Positions 8,280-15,426 are shown, counted from the first letter of the stretch. The stretch is 64,000 nucleotides of DNA from Solirubrobacter taibaiensis (GCA_027587225.1 JAPDDQ010000039.1:1-64000), one strand, 5' to 3'. Program-made: numbers and translations. Notes: generated by a model not told the origin, from the letters alone.

Positions 8280-9455
8280 GTGTTCCTGCTCGAACCGATC
8301 GTGGCCGCGGCCCTGGCCCTCACGCCGGGCTGGACGCAAGAGCGCCTGGTGAGCGCGCTGGGCGACGCCGGCGGAAGCTTCGCCGTGAGCCACACCGACG
8401 GCGAGGGCCTCGTCGCGGCGACGACGTTGAACGAGTGTGCGGTGACCTTCGCGGGCCTGCGGCCGTCGGCGCCTCCGCCCGTGCGCGAGCTGCGCGAGAC
8501 GCTGGTCGCCGGCCCGAGACTGTCCGGAGACCGGTACGTCGCCGTGCTCGACCGCCGCGGGTGCGGCGGCAAGACCATCGACCTGGTCGACCTCGACGCC
8601 ACCGGGAAGGTGCTGCGCCGGAAGCCGCTGCCCGTCCGCGGGCGCGCCCCGTCCTTCACGGTCCTCGAATCGGGCGCGCTCATGTGGACCGAGCGCCGCC
8701 GGCTTCGGCTGTTGGTCCGTGGCGCCACCGAGCCCGTCACGGTCGTCCGCGGCAACGTGGAGGACGTCACGACGGCCACGGGCGAGGACGGCAGCGTGTT
8801 CGTCGCGTGGACTCGCGGGCGCCGCGTACGGGCGACGACCATCTCGCGCTCCGGCCGCGTGGGCGCGGCGGCCTCGCTCGGGCGCTCGCTCGGCGCGGCG
8901 GCTCTGAAGGTGGTGCGCCAGGGTCGGCGCACGATCGTCGCCTGGAACACCTGGGACGGAATGGGCGAGACCCGTGCCCGTCTCTACGCGGCCGTGCGTG
9001 ATGGGCGGCGCTTCCGCCCGGCCCAGCTCGTCGACCGCGCACCCCAGGTCGACAGTGGCTACGAGGGCTTCACGCCGTCCCTGGCACCGTCGCTCGCGAT
9101 CGGCCCCGACGGGCGCGCGCTCGTGGGCTGGCACCGCTTCCACGACTTCAACTACGAGGCTCGACTCGCCGCCGCACGGCCTGGCCACTCGTTCGGGAGG
9201 CCGCGCGACATCGACGCCCAGGAGCTGGGTGACGTGGGCTTCGACCGCGAGGGACACGCGTTCGTGGCCTGGACTGACACCCGGCGGGTGTTCGTGGAGA
9301 TCGATGGCGTGCGCGAGGAGGTCGCGCGGCCTCGGTTCCCGTACGCGTTGAGTGTGTCCGTGTTGGACGACGGGCGCCTCCAGGCGACGTGGTTCAAGGG
9401 GTGGGACGAAGAGGAGGCGCTGCCCGAGGTGTTCATCGCGACGCGAGACTGGTAG
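8280..9455 (+). CDS. Secreted beta-propeller-like protein, unknown function
   Basis: 391 residues from GTG 8280; an in-frame TAG at 8265 prevents an earlier start. The N-terminus is hydrophobic (LLEPIVAAALALTPGW), a possible short signal. Blades carry 'VFVAWTRG', 'TIVAWNTW', 'ALVGWHRF' and 'AFVAWTDT', the same recurring strand as in the protein at 4368-6257, so the two are probably distant paralogues with propeller folds. No active-site pattern can be seen. The gene diverges from the ECF sigma factor across 79 bases. The start is only moderately sure because the signal sequence is short. Confidence 0.65.
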   Translation: MFLLEPIVAAALALTPGWTQERLVSALGDAGGSFAVSHTDGEGLVAATTLNECAVTFAGLRPSAPPPVRELRETLVAGPRLSGDRYVAVLDRRGCGGKTIDLVDLDATGKVLRRKPLPVRGRAPSFTVLESGALMWTERRRLRLLVRGATEPVTVVRGNVEDVTTATGEDGSVFVAWTRGRRVRATTISRSGRVGAAASLGRSLGAAALKVVRQGRRTIVAWNTWDGMGETRARLYAAVRDGRRFRPAQLVDRAPQVDSGYEGFTPSLAPSLAIGPDGRALVGWHRFHDFNYEARLAAARPGHSFGRPRDIDAQELGDVGFDREGHAFVAWTDTRRVFVEIDGVREEVARPRFPYALSVSVLDDGRLQATWFKGWDEEEALPEVFIATRDW

Positions 9456-9855
9456 ACGGGCCTGGCCCGGAAATCGCGAAGAGCGGTCGTGGTCGATTCG
9501 GACGGCTCCACGTCCAATCGATCAAGGGCAATCACGACCGCGCTCCGAACAAAGGGTGTGGTGGACGTTAGTTTCGTTTTCCGATACTTACATCCACCAC
9601 TCCCTGCCGGCGCGTGTTCGTTTCCACGAGATCCGCAGGAGGCCGACGGACGAGCGCGGCGCCCCACGTTGTTACCGATGCCCGTAACTTGACCGAGAGC
9701 GGCACGTCATTTCGGCCGTGCCACGCGGAGCTCGGAGGCGATGTTCGCGCCGCGGGGCGGAAACGCCGCTCCCTTCCCCCTCGGTGGCCGCCGTTCCGAA
9801 CCACACACCGCACGCAGCGCGCCGAAACCTGAGCGCCACGGCACCGCCTAGGCAG
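9456..9855. other. 400-base intergenic stretch without a convincing gene
   Basis: No frame here has gene-like codon use. The stretch is locally less GC-rich around 9565-9592 (runs of T and A), flanked by an 8-bp inverted repeat GTGGTGGA (9558-9565) / TCCACCAC (9593-9600). A further weak stem GGCACG / CGTGCC lies near 9710. I looked for a molybdenum-cofactor riboswitch ahead of the ModA gene and did not find its conserved core. The stretch may hold a terminator for the upstream gene. Confidence 0.5.
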
Positions 9856-9872
9856 TAGTCCCACCAAGACTA
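9856..9872 (+). promoter_or_regulatory. Palindromic operator 1, TAGTC-N7-GACTA, at modA1 promoter
   Basis: TAGTC-CCACCAA-GACTA. The right arm's final TA is the beginning of the -10 box TAGGAT, so a bound protein would cover the promoter. Identical arms with the same 7-base spacer occur at 10624-10640 and at 14684-14700 next to the PadR gene. The wider block GCAGTAGTCC-N6-GACTAGGATGC is shared with copy 2. Confidence 0.7.
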
Positions 9873-9876
9873 GGAT
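9871..9876 (+). promoter_or_regulatory. Leaderless -10 box of modA1
   Basis: TAGGAT followed by six bases and then ATG 9883, so the transcript would start at or next to the start codon. No Shine-Dalgarno sequence is present. Confidence 0.65.
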
Positions 9877-9882
9877 GCACCC

Positions 9883-10608
9883 ATGCGCCGTTGCCTCGCG
9901 CTCCTCCTCGCGCTCGCGTCCCTTTCCGCCTGTGGTGGAGCAGACGAGGACTCGCCGGTGACCGTGTACGCCGCCGCGTCCCTCCGCGACGTCTTCCCGG
10001 CGATCGACAAGGCGCCTAGGTACAACTTCGCCGGCTCCAACCAGCTCCTGACGCAGATCGAGCGCGGTGCGCCGGCCGACGTGTTCGCCTCGGCGAGCGC
10101 GAAGGAGCCCGAGGCGCTGTACGCGGCCGGCCGCTGCTCACGTCCGGTGGCGTTCGCGAGCAATGCCGTCGTGCTGATCGTGCCCGCGGGCAACCCGGGC
10201 AAGGTGACGTCGCTCGAGTCCTTGATGCGCGGTCCGCGTCGACGTCTCGCCGTCGGCACGAAGGACGTGCCGGTCGGCAAGTACACGCGTGAACTGCTCG
10301 AGACGGCGGGCGCGGACGCGATCCTGACGCGCAACACTGTCTCCAACGAGGCGAACGTCGCCAGCCTCACGTCGAAGGTCGCCCTGGGGTCCGCGGACGC
10401 CGGGTTCGCCTACAACACCGACGCGCGCTCCGCCGGGGACCGCGTCGAGGTGATTCGCCTGCCCGCCGAGCTGCAGCCGAAGATCCAGTACCTGTTGTGC
10501 GCGGTCCGCCAGACGGAGACCGCGCAGGCGTTCATCGACACCGTGACGTCCGCGGATGGGCGGCGCGCCCTCGAGCGCCAGGGCTTCGGTCCGCCGCCCG
10601 GCACCTAA
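9883..10608 (+). CDS. Molybdate-type ABC substrate-binding lipoprotein (ModA paralogue 1)
   Basis: 241 residues. A signal peptide with lipobox LSAC (cysteine at residue 17) anchors the protein outside the membrane. Residues 26-75 carry the ModA hallmarks: VYAAASL, NFAGSNQLLTQIERGAPADV and FASAS. TSKVALGSADAGFAYNTDA near residue 165 forms the second oxyanion-binding lobe. ModA binds molybdate or tungstate and delivers it to ModBC. It is clearly related to the second ModA at 11654 (shared YNFAGSNQL and ERGAPADVFASAS). It lies alone ahead of the ModA2-B-C operon and probably has its own regulated leaderless promoter. Confidence 0.9.
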   Translation: MRRCLALLLALASLSACGGADEDSPVTVYAAASLRDVFPAIDKAPRYNFAGSNQLLTQIERGAPADVFASASAKEPEALYAAGRCSRPVAFASNAVVLIVPAGNPGKVTSLESLMRGPRRRLAVGTKDVPVGKYTRELLETAGADAILTRNTVSNEANVASLTSKVALGSADAGFAYNTDARSAGDRVEVIRLPAELQPKIQYLLCAVRQTETAQAFIDTVTSADGRRALERQGFGPPPGT

Positions 10609-10623
10609 GCGTTACCCATGCAG

Positions 10624-10644
10624 TAGTCCGAGATTGACTAGGAT
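10624..10644 (+). promoter_or_regulatory. Palindromic operator 2 with -10 box, downstream of modA1
   Basis: TAGTC-CGAGATT-GACTA (10624-10640) runs into TAGGAT (10639-10644). Operator and -10 have the same geometry as upstream of modA1, but no credible plus-strand gene starts here; the palindrome overlaps the stop codon of the convergent lipoprotein gene. It may drive a transcript antisense to that gene towards the ferritin-like/modA2-B-C operon, or be the leftover promoter of a duplicated modA. Confidence 0.55.
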
Positions 10645-11060
10645 GCCGCAGCATGCGGCGTGAGGCGGATCACGTAGGGGAAGTCCCCGAAGGAGACATC
10701 GACGAAGAACCGTCCGTCGATGGTCAGCGTCCGCTCGCCCTCGGCCTCCGCGGCCTCGAACAGCTTCACCGAGTCGGCCCCCGGGATCTCGGCCTCGGCG
10801 TTGAGGTCGACGACGAACGCCGTCTGCCCCTTGAAGTCGAGGTTCGGGTCCTCGGGCGCGCGCTGCTCGAACCGCACGGTGTACTCGCCCTTGAACTCGT
10901 ACGGACCGTGCGAGGCGGGCGAGAACTCACCGGCCACCACGATCTCACCCGGGGCGGCCGGCGTGGGGATCTCCGCCGCGGCCGGAGTGGCCCGTGGCGG
11001 CTCCGCCGAACCGCCACAGCCGGCCAGGAAGACAAGAGCGAGGAGTAGACCGCGGTGCAT
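10638..11060 (-). CDS. Small secreted lipoprotein of the molybdate locus, unknown function
   Basis: 140 residues with lipobox LAGC (cysteine at residue 15), then a Pro/Ala-rich linker to about residue 40 and a mainly beta domain (PYEFKGEYTVRFEQ, TLTIDGRFFVDVSF). It is probably membrane-anchored outside the cell. ATG 11060 is supported by a leaderless TAGGAT box with a 6-base spacer. Its start codon overlaps by six bases the GTG start of the divergently transcribed ferritin-like gene, so each promoter lies inside the other gene. A function in oxyanion binding would be a guess from context only. Confidence 0.75.
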   Translation of the reverse strand: MHRGLLLALVFLAGCGGSAEPPRATPAAAEIPTPAAPGEIVVAGEFSPASHGPYEFKGEYTVRFEQRAPEDPNLDFKGQTAFVVDLNAEAEIPGADSVKLFEAAEAEGERTLTIDGRFFVDVSFGDFPYVIRLTPHAAAS

Positions 11061-11657
11061 AGGCAGATCCTACGAAGGGACCTTCTGCGGCTGGGCGCCG
11101 CGGGTGCCGCCGGGGTGCTGGTCGCGCCCGCTGTGGCCCGTGCGCAGGCACCGACGCCGGTGGCGCCGACGCCCAAGGGCGACGACATCGGCTACGTGCA
11201 GTGGGGCGTGACGGCGGAGCTGCTGTCCGTCGCGTTCTGGCAGCGCGCGCTGGACGACGGCGAGTGGTCCAAGCGCGCTCAGCGCCGGCTGCGAGCCGCC
11301 CGCGACAACGACGCCAATCATCTCGCGCGCCTGATCGCGGTGCTGGGCGAGGACGCCCCGGCCGAGGGCGACTTCGAGATCGTGCTCCCGAACGCTCCGT
11401 TCAAGACCCGTGCGCGCCTTCTCGCGTTCGGCAAGGAGATCGAGGAGCGCGTCACGGCCGTGTATCTCGACGGCATCGCGCGCACGCAGGACGAGGCGAC
11501 CCGCGCGTTGCTCGGCCGCCTCCTCGTGGCCGACGCCGGCCACCTCGCGCTCCTGCGCTCCCTCGACGGCGAACCCGTCGCCGACGCCGGCTTGCGGACG
11601 CCGATGCGCGTCGAGATCGCGGGCGACTGGATCGACTCCTACCTCCGGGTGCCATGA
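11055..11657 (+). CDS. Ferritin-like domain protein with Tat-type signal
   Basis: 200 residues. The N-terminus MHRQILRRDLLRLGAAG has twin arginines and a hydrophobic stretch ending at ARAQA, fitting Tat export. The rest is a four-helix protein in which YVQWGVTAELLSVAFWQRAL, NDANHLARLIAVLG, FGKEIEERVTAVYLDG and LLVADAGHLALLRSL suggest a ferritin-like fold with possible Glu/His metal ligands. It precedes modA2 with a 4-base overlap (ATGA), so it is in the molybdate operon, an unusual partner. The start is GTG 11055, overlapping the divergent lipoprotein start. Confidence 0.75.
   Translation: MHRQILRRDLLRLGAAGAAGVLVAPAVARAQAPTPVAPTPKGDDIGYVQWGVTAELLSVAFWQRALDDGEWSKRAQRRLRAARDNDANHLARLIAVLGEDAPAEGDFEIVLPNAPFKTRARLLAFGKEIEERVTAVYLDGIARTQDEATRALLGRLLVADAGHLALLRSLDGEPVADAGLRTPMRVEIAGDWIDSYLRVP
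11067..11072 (-). promoter_or_regulatory. Leaderless -10 box of lipoprotein gene
   Basis: TAGGAT on the minus strand, six bases before ATG 11060, inside the first codons of the divergent ferritin-like gene. Confidence 0.6.
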
Positions 11658-12385
11658 ACCGACTCATACTCACCACCGCTGTCGCTGCTTCGCTCGCCGT
11701 CCCCGCGGCAGCCCAGGCCGCGCCGACCGTGTACGCCGCCGCGTCCTTGCGCGAGGCGTTCCCGGAGATCGACGGCGCCCCGCGGTACAACTTCGCGGGC
11801 TCCAACCAGCTGCAGGCGCAGATCGAGCGCGGCGCGCCCGCCGACGTCTTCGCCTCCGCGAGCCCGACCGAGGCCCAGGCGCTCTACAAGGCGGGCCGCT
11901 GCGAGCGTCCGGTGACGTTCGCGACCAACATCGTCGTGATGCTCGTGCCCGCCGCCAACCCGGCGAAGCTGGACTCGATCTACGACCTCAAGCGCGGTCC
12001 GCAGCGCCGGCTCGCGGTCGGCACGCCGGCGGTCCCGATCGGCGCGTACACCCGTAAGCTGCTCGCCCGCATGCGGCTGACGAACATCCTCTCCCGGCAC
12101 ATCGTGTCGAGCGAGCCGAACGTCACGTCGATCACCTCCAAGGTCGCGCTCGGCTCCGCCGACGCGGGGTTCGCCTACATCACGGACTCGCGCGCCGCGG
12201 GCGACCGGGTGAAGGTCATCCGCCTGCCGAAGTGGGCGCAGCCGCCCGTCCGCTACCAGATGTGCGTGGTCAAGCGCTCGGGCGCGGACCTCGGCGGCGC
12301 GAACGCGTTCATCAACAAGGTGCGCTCGTCGGCCGGCCGCCGGACGCTCCTCAAGTGGGGCTTCGGGGTCCCGCCGCGCGGGTGA
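11654..12385 (+). CDS. modA: Molybdate ABC transporter substrate-binding protein (ModA paralogue 2)
   Basis: 243 residues. A classical signal peptide ends at AQA near residue 23; there is no lipobox, so unlike paralogue 1 this copy is not a lipoprotein. The conserved ModA segments VYAAASL, NFAGSNQLQAQIERGAPADV, FASAS and TSKVALGSADAGFAYITDS are present. The start overlaps the ferritin-like gene by 4 bases and the stop overlaps modB by 4 bases (GTGA), so these three and modC form one operon. Two ModA copies for one permease suggest different affinities or substrates (molybdate versus tungstate), which is inference. Confidence 0.9.
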   Translation: MNRLILTTAVAASLAVPAAAQAAPTVYAAASLREAFPEIDGAPRYNFAGSNQLQAQIERGAPADVFASASPTEAQALYKAGRCERPVTFATNIVVMLVPAANPAKLDSIYDLKRGPQRRLAVGTPAVPIGAYTRKLLARMRLTNILSRHIVSSEPNVTSITSKVALGSADAGFAYITDSRAAGDRVKVIRLPKWAQPPVRYQMCVVKRSGADLGGANAFINKVRSSAGRRTLLKWGFGVPPRG

Positions 12386-13209
12386 GAACCGGCTTCACCG
12401 CACTGCTGGCGCTCTGCCTGGGCGTCGTCCTGGCCTTCCTGGCGATCCCGATCGTCGCCCTGTTCACGGAAGTGCCGCTGGGCGACGTCCCTGCCCTGCT
12501 GCGTGATCCTGCCGTGCAGGACACGCTGAAGGTCACGGTGCGCACGAACGCGATCGCCAACGTGCTCATCCTCGGGTTCGGCACGCCCGCCGCGTACCTG
12601 CTCGCGACGCGGCACTTCAAGGGCCGCGCGCTCGTGATCACGGTGATCGAGTTGCCGCTCGTGCTCCCGCCCGCGGTGGCCGGGATCGGGCTCTTGGCCG
12701 CATTCGGTGCCGGCGGGCTGTTCGGCAGCACGCTGCAGGACAACGGGATCGTGCTGCCGTTCACCGAGTGGGCAGTGGTGATGGCGGTGGTGTTCGTCGC
12801 CTCGCCGTTCTACCTACGCCAGGCGATCAGCGCGTTCGAGAGCGTGGACCCGACGCTGCACGACGCGGCGCGCACCCTCGGCGCCTCCCCCGCGCGCACC
12901 TTCTTCAAAGTCGCCCTCCCGCTGGCCGCTTCCGGCCTCGTCGCCGGCTGGGTCCTGGCGTTCGCGCGTGGCATCGGCGAGTTCGGCGCGACGATCGTGT
13001 TCGCCGGCAACGTGCGCGGTGAGACGGGGACACTGACGCTCACGATCTACGAGCAGCTGGAGGCCAGCTTCGACGTCGCGCTCTCGATCGGCATCCTGCT
13101 CGTGGTCATCAGCGCCGTCGTCCTGCTTTCGTACAAGCTCCTCTCGTGGCGCCGCTCGAGCTCGACCTCACCGACCCCCTTCGTACGTTCGAGCTCCGCG
13201 CCCGCCTGA
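12382..13209 (+). CDS. modB: Molybdate ABC transporter permease
   Basis: 275 residues from GTG 12382, which overlaps the modA2 stop. There are five to six membrane segments. The cytoplasmic EAA loop DAARTLGASPARTFFKVALP (about residues 163-182) contacts the ATPase. GEFGATIVFAGN near 205 is typical of ModB/CysT-type permeases. The protein forms the channel for ModABC. Its last 21 codons overlap the start of modC by 64 bases in another frame, longer than the usual few bases, so the ModB tail (Ser/Arg-rich) is likely nonessential. Confidence 0.92.
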   Translation: MRTGFTALLALCLGVVLAFLAIPIVALFTEVPLGDVPALLRDPAVQDTLKVTVRTNAIANVLILGFGTPAAYLLATRHFKGRALVITVIELPLVLPPAVAGIGLLAAFGAGGLFGSTLQDNGIVLPFTEWAVVMAVVFVASPFYLRQAISAFESVDPTLHDAARTLGASPARTFFKVALPLAASGLVAGWVLAFARGIGEFGATIVFAGNVRGETGTLTLTIYEQLEASFDVALSIGILLVVISAVVLLSYKLLSWRRSSSTSPTPFVRSSSAPA

Positions 13210-14144
13210 CGGTCGGCGCCGAGACGTTCGCGCTCGTCGGGCCGAGCGGGGCGGGCAAGTCCACGATCCTGCGCCATGTCGCGGGCTTGAAGCAGCCTGC
13301 GGACGGGCGGATCGCGCTCGGCGACGACGTCTGGTTCGACCGCGCGCGCAAGATCAACCGCGCGCCCGACCGGCGCTCCGTGGGCCTCGTCTTCCAGGAG
13401 TACGCGCTGTTCCCGCACATGACGGTCGCGGGGAACGTGGCCTTCGGGGGCGCGTCGCCGACGCGCGTCGGCGAGTTGCTGGAGCGCTTCGGGATCGGCC
13501 ACCTCGCGCGCGAGAAGCCGCCGCGACTGAGCGGCGGCGAACGCCAGCGCGTGGCCGTGGCGCGGGCGCTCGGCCGCGACCCGTCCGTGCTGCTGCTCGA
13601 CGAGCCGCTGTCCGCGCTGGACGCCCACACCCGGACCGCCGTCCGTGAGGAGCTGGCCGACATCCTCTCCGGGCTGCAGATCCCGACCCTGATCGTCACC
13701 CACGACTTCCTCGACGCCAGCACGCTCGCGGACCGGATCGGCGTGATCCGCGACGGTCAGCTGCACCAGATCGGACGGCCGGAAGAACTCACCGCGCACC
13801 CGGCGGACGAGTTCGTGGCCAGCCTCACCGGCGGCAACCTCCTGCACGGCGTCGCGGACGGCACGCGCGTGACGCTCGACGACGGCACCGTGATCGAGGT
13901 CGGCGAAGCGGCTACTGGTCGCGTCGGCGTGGCCGTCTACCCGTGGGAGATCACGGTGTCGAGCACCGCTCCGGCGGCCGGCAACGTGATCGCCGGCACC
14001 GTCGGCGCACTCACGCCCGACCGCGGGCGCACCCGCGTGCGGGTGGGCCCACTGGTGGCCGAGGTCGCCAGCGCCGACGGGCTGGAGCGCGGGGCGCGCG
14101 CGTTCGCGTCCTTCGCGCCCCGCAGCGCCCGCGTGATCAGCTGA
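13146..14144 (+). CDS. modC: Molybdate ABC transporter ATP-binding protein
   Basis: 332 residues. Walker A GPSGAGKS (about 34-41), Q-loop in GLVFQEYALFPHMTV, signature LSGGERQRVAVARAL near 128, Walker B LLLDEPLSALD and H-loop THDF are all intact. The last 110 residues resemble a TOBE/Mop regulatory domain (TVSSTAP, then GTVGALTPDRGRTRVRV) that can bind oxyanion. The protein powers ModB. The start GTG 13146 lies within modB. The 3' end overlaps the convergent PadR gene by 8 bases. Confidence 0.92.
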   Translation: MAPLELDLTDPLRTFELRARLTVGAETFALVGPSGAGKSTILRHVAGLKQPADGRIALGDDVWFDRARKINRAPDRRSVGLVFQEYALFPHMTVAGNVAFGGASPTRVGELLERFGIGHLAREKPPRLSGGERQRVAVARALGRDPSVLLLDEPLSALDAHTRTAVREELADILSGLQIPTLIVTHDFLDASTLADRIGVIRDGQLHQIGRPEELTAHPADEFVASLTGGNLLHGVADGTRVTLDDGTVIEVGEAATGRVGVAVYPWEITVSSTAPAAGNVIAGTVGALTPDRGRTRVRVGPLVAEVASADGLERGARAFASFAPRSARVIS

Positions 14145-14655
14145 CCAGCGCGTCCACGAACCGGATCGCGGCGCGGGTGTTCTCGAGCCGCCAGAGCGCC
14201 AGCGTGCGCGCGAAGCCGTCCGCTTCGGCCTTCTCGAGCTCGGCCGCGATCAGCACGAACCGTTCCCGTTGCGCGTCCAGCAACGGCGCCGGATCGCGGC
14301 CCGCGCGGTCCAGGAAGAGCAGCTTGAGCATCAGGTCGGCACGCGCGTCGCGGACGTGCTGGACCGGGGCGAGGAGCCACGACTCCACCCGCTCGCGCCC
14401 ATCCGCGGTCACGTCGAGCACGGTGCGCGGCGGGCCGCTCTCGCTCGGTTCGGTGCCGGCGGCGCGGACGAGCTCGCGTTCGCCGAGCACGTCGAGCGTG
14501 CGGTACACGAGCGGGCGCCGCATCGCCCAGACCCGGCCCACGTCGCCGCCCGGGGCGAGCGCGCGGGCGATCGCGAAGCCGTGGGTCGGAGTCTCGGCGA
14601 GCAGCGCGAGGACGGCCCATTCCCCGGTGGCGAGCTGCTCTGGACGACGGCGCAT
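14137..14655 (-). CDS. PadR-family transcriptional regulator of the molybdate locus
   Basis: 172 residues. The N-terminal winged helix (about 8-85) has LATGEWAVLALLAETPTHGF, the hallmark PadR opening, and LVYRTLDVLGERELV as the recognition region. The C-terminal half is helical (LMLKLLFLDRAGRDPAPLLD), the dimerisation arm. PadR proteins bind palindromes and respond to small molecules. A perfect 7-bp-arm palindrome lies just upstream of this gene, and the same core occurs twice near modA1, so I infer it controls the locus in place of a ModE-type regulator. Confidence 0.88.
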   Translation of the reverse strand: MRRRPEQLATGEWAVLALLAETPTHGFAIARALAPGGDVGRVWAMRRPLVYRTLDVLGERELVRAAGTEPSESGPPRTVLDVTADGRERVESWLLAPVQHVRDARADLMLKLLFLDRAGRDPAPLLDAQRERFVLIAAELEKAEADGFARTLALWRLENTRAAIRFVDALVS

Positions 14656-14682
14656 CGGGGCGCGGAAGCTATCGGGTGCCTG

Positions 14683-14701
14683 GTAGTCAAAGTGTGACTA
14701 C
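14683..14701. promoter_or_regulatory. Palindromic operator 3 (PadR / HNH-repeat intergenic)
   Basis: GTAGTCA-AAGTG-TGACTAC, perfect 7-bp arms, between the divergent PadR and HNH-repeat genes. Its core TAGTC-N7-GACTA is identical to the two copies around modA1. The right arm runs into the -10 box TACTCT of the plus-strand gene exactly as at modA1. Autoregulation of PadR and co-control of both genes are likely. Confidence 0.75.
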
Positions 14702-14704
14702 TCT
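14699..14704 (+). promoter_or_regulatory. -10 box of HNH-repeat gene
   Basis: TACTCT, 8 bases before GTG 14713; its first two bases are the end of operator 3. Confidence 0.5.
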
Positions 14705-14712
14705 TGACGGTC

Positions 14713-15426
14713 GTGACGGCTCACGCGGCGTACCGACCACTCCCACATCCCGGGCGACCCAACCGCTGGACACGCGCGACGACCCTCGACGCGCTCCGGG
14801 CCTGGACGGCCGAGACGGGCCGGCCGCCGCGCCGGCAGGACTGGTCGGGCGAGCGGGCGGCGCGCGCCGGCAGCGCCCAGCGCAAGTGGATGCGCGAGCA
14901 CCCGCGCTGGCCCAGCAGCTCCCGCGTGGCCGCCCACTTCGGCTCCTGGAGCGCGGCGCTGCGCGCGGCGGCGCTGCCGGCGCGCGTGCTCACGTTCCCC
15001 ACCACGGTGCCCGAGCGCGTGCTTGCGGCACGGGCGCTGGCCACCGAGGGGTGCTCCTCGGCGGAGATCGCCGCGCGGCTCGGCGTCTCGCGGGCGAGCG
15101 CGTACAACTACCTGCAGGCGCGGACCTGCCCGGGCTGCGGGCAGCCCGTCACCGCGCCCAGCGCCGCCCGCTGCCGCGAGTGCACGCGCCATGAGCCCAC
15201 GGTCGCCCGCACGTGGACGTGCGCCGACGTGCTCGCGGCGCTGCGCGCGTGGACGGGCGAGCACGGCGCTCCCCCGCGCTACCGCGAGTGGACGCCATCG
15301 CGCGAGCAGCCGGGCCGCTGGGAAGCCGAGAGCCCGCGCTGGCCGAGCGCGGCCGTCGTCGCCGCGCTGTTCGGCTCGTGGAATGCAGCGCTTGTCGCCG
15401 CCGGGGCACCCCCCGGTCGGCGGTGA
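14713..15426 (+). CDS. HNH-associated-repeat protein with central helix-turn-helix and zinc ribbon
   Basis: 237 residues. Two copies of a 60-residue module flank the centre: residues about 21-85 (LDALRAWTAETGRPPRRQDW, then HPRWPSSSRVAAHFGSWSAAL) and about 163-235 (LAALRAWTGEHGAPPRYREW, then SPRWPSAAVVAALFGSWNAAL). This is the HNH/homing-endonuclease-associated repeat, a small DNA-binding unit. Between them lie a helix-turn-helix (GCSSAEIAARLGVSRASAYN) and a four-cysteine knuckle (CPGCG, then CRECTRH). No nuclease domain is present, so it looks like a DNA-binding protein. It shares operator 3 with PadR. GTG 14713 fits a leaderless promoter; TTG 14704 is an alternative. Confidence 0.75.
   Translation: MTAHAAYRPLPHPGRPNRWTRATTLDALRAWTAETGRPPRRQDWSGERAARAGSAQRKWMREHPRWPSSSRVAAHFGSWSAALRAAALPARVLTFPTTVPERVLAARALATEGCSSAEIAARLGVSRASAYNYLQARTCPGCGQPVTAPSAARCRECTRHEPTVARTWTCADVLAALRAWTGEHGAPPRYREWTPSREQPGRWEAESPRWPSAAVVAALFGSWNAALVAAGAPPGRR

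Noticed and set aside
9558-9600. Inverted repeat GTGGTGGA / TCCACCAC as an attachment site or mobile element end
   Set aside because: Only 8-bp arms, no second copy, no integrase or transposase nearby.
9456-9882. Possible molybdenum-cofactor riboswitch before modA1
   Set aside because: The conserved core of that RNA is not visible and modA1 appears to be leaderless, leaving no 5' leader to fold.
10653-11048. Plus-strand open frame right after operator 2
   Set aside because: It is antisense to the lipoprotein, whose lipobox, leaderless promoter and composition are convincing; the plus reading has no domain.
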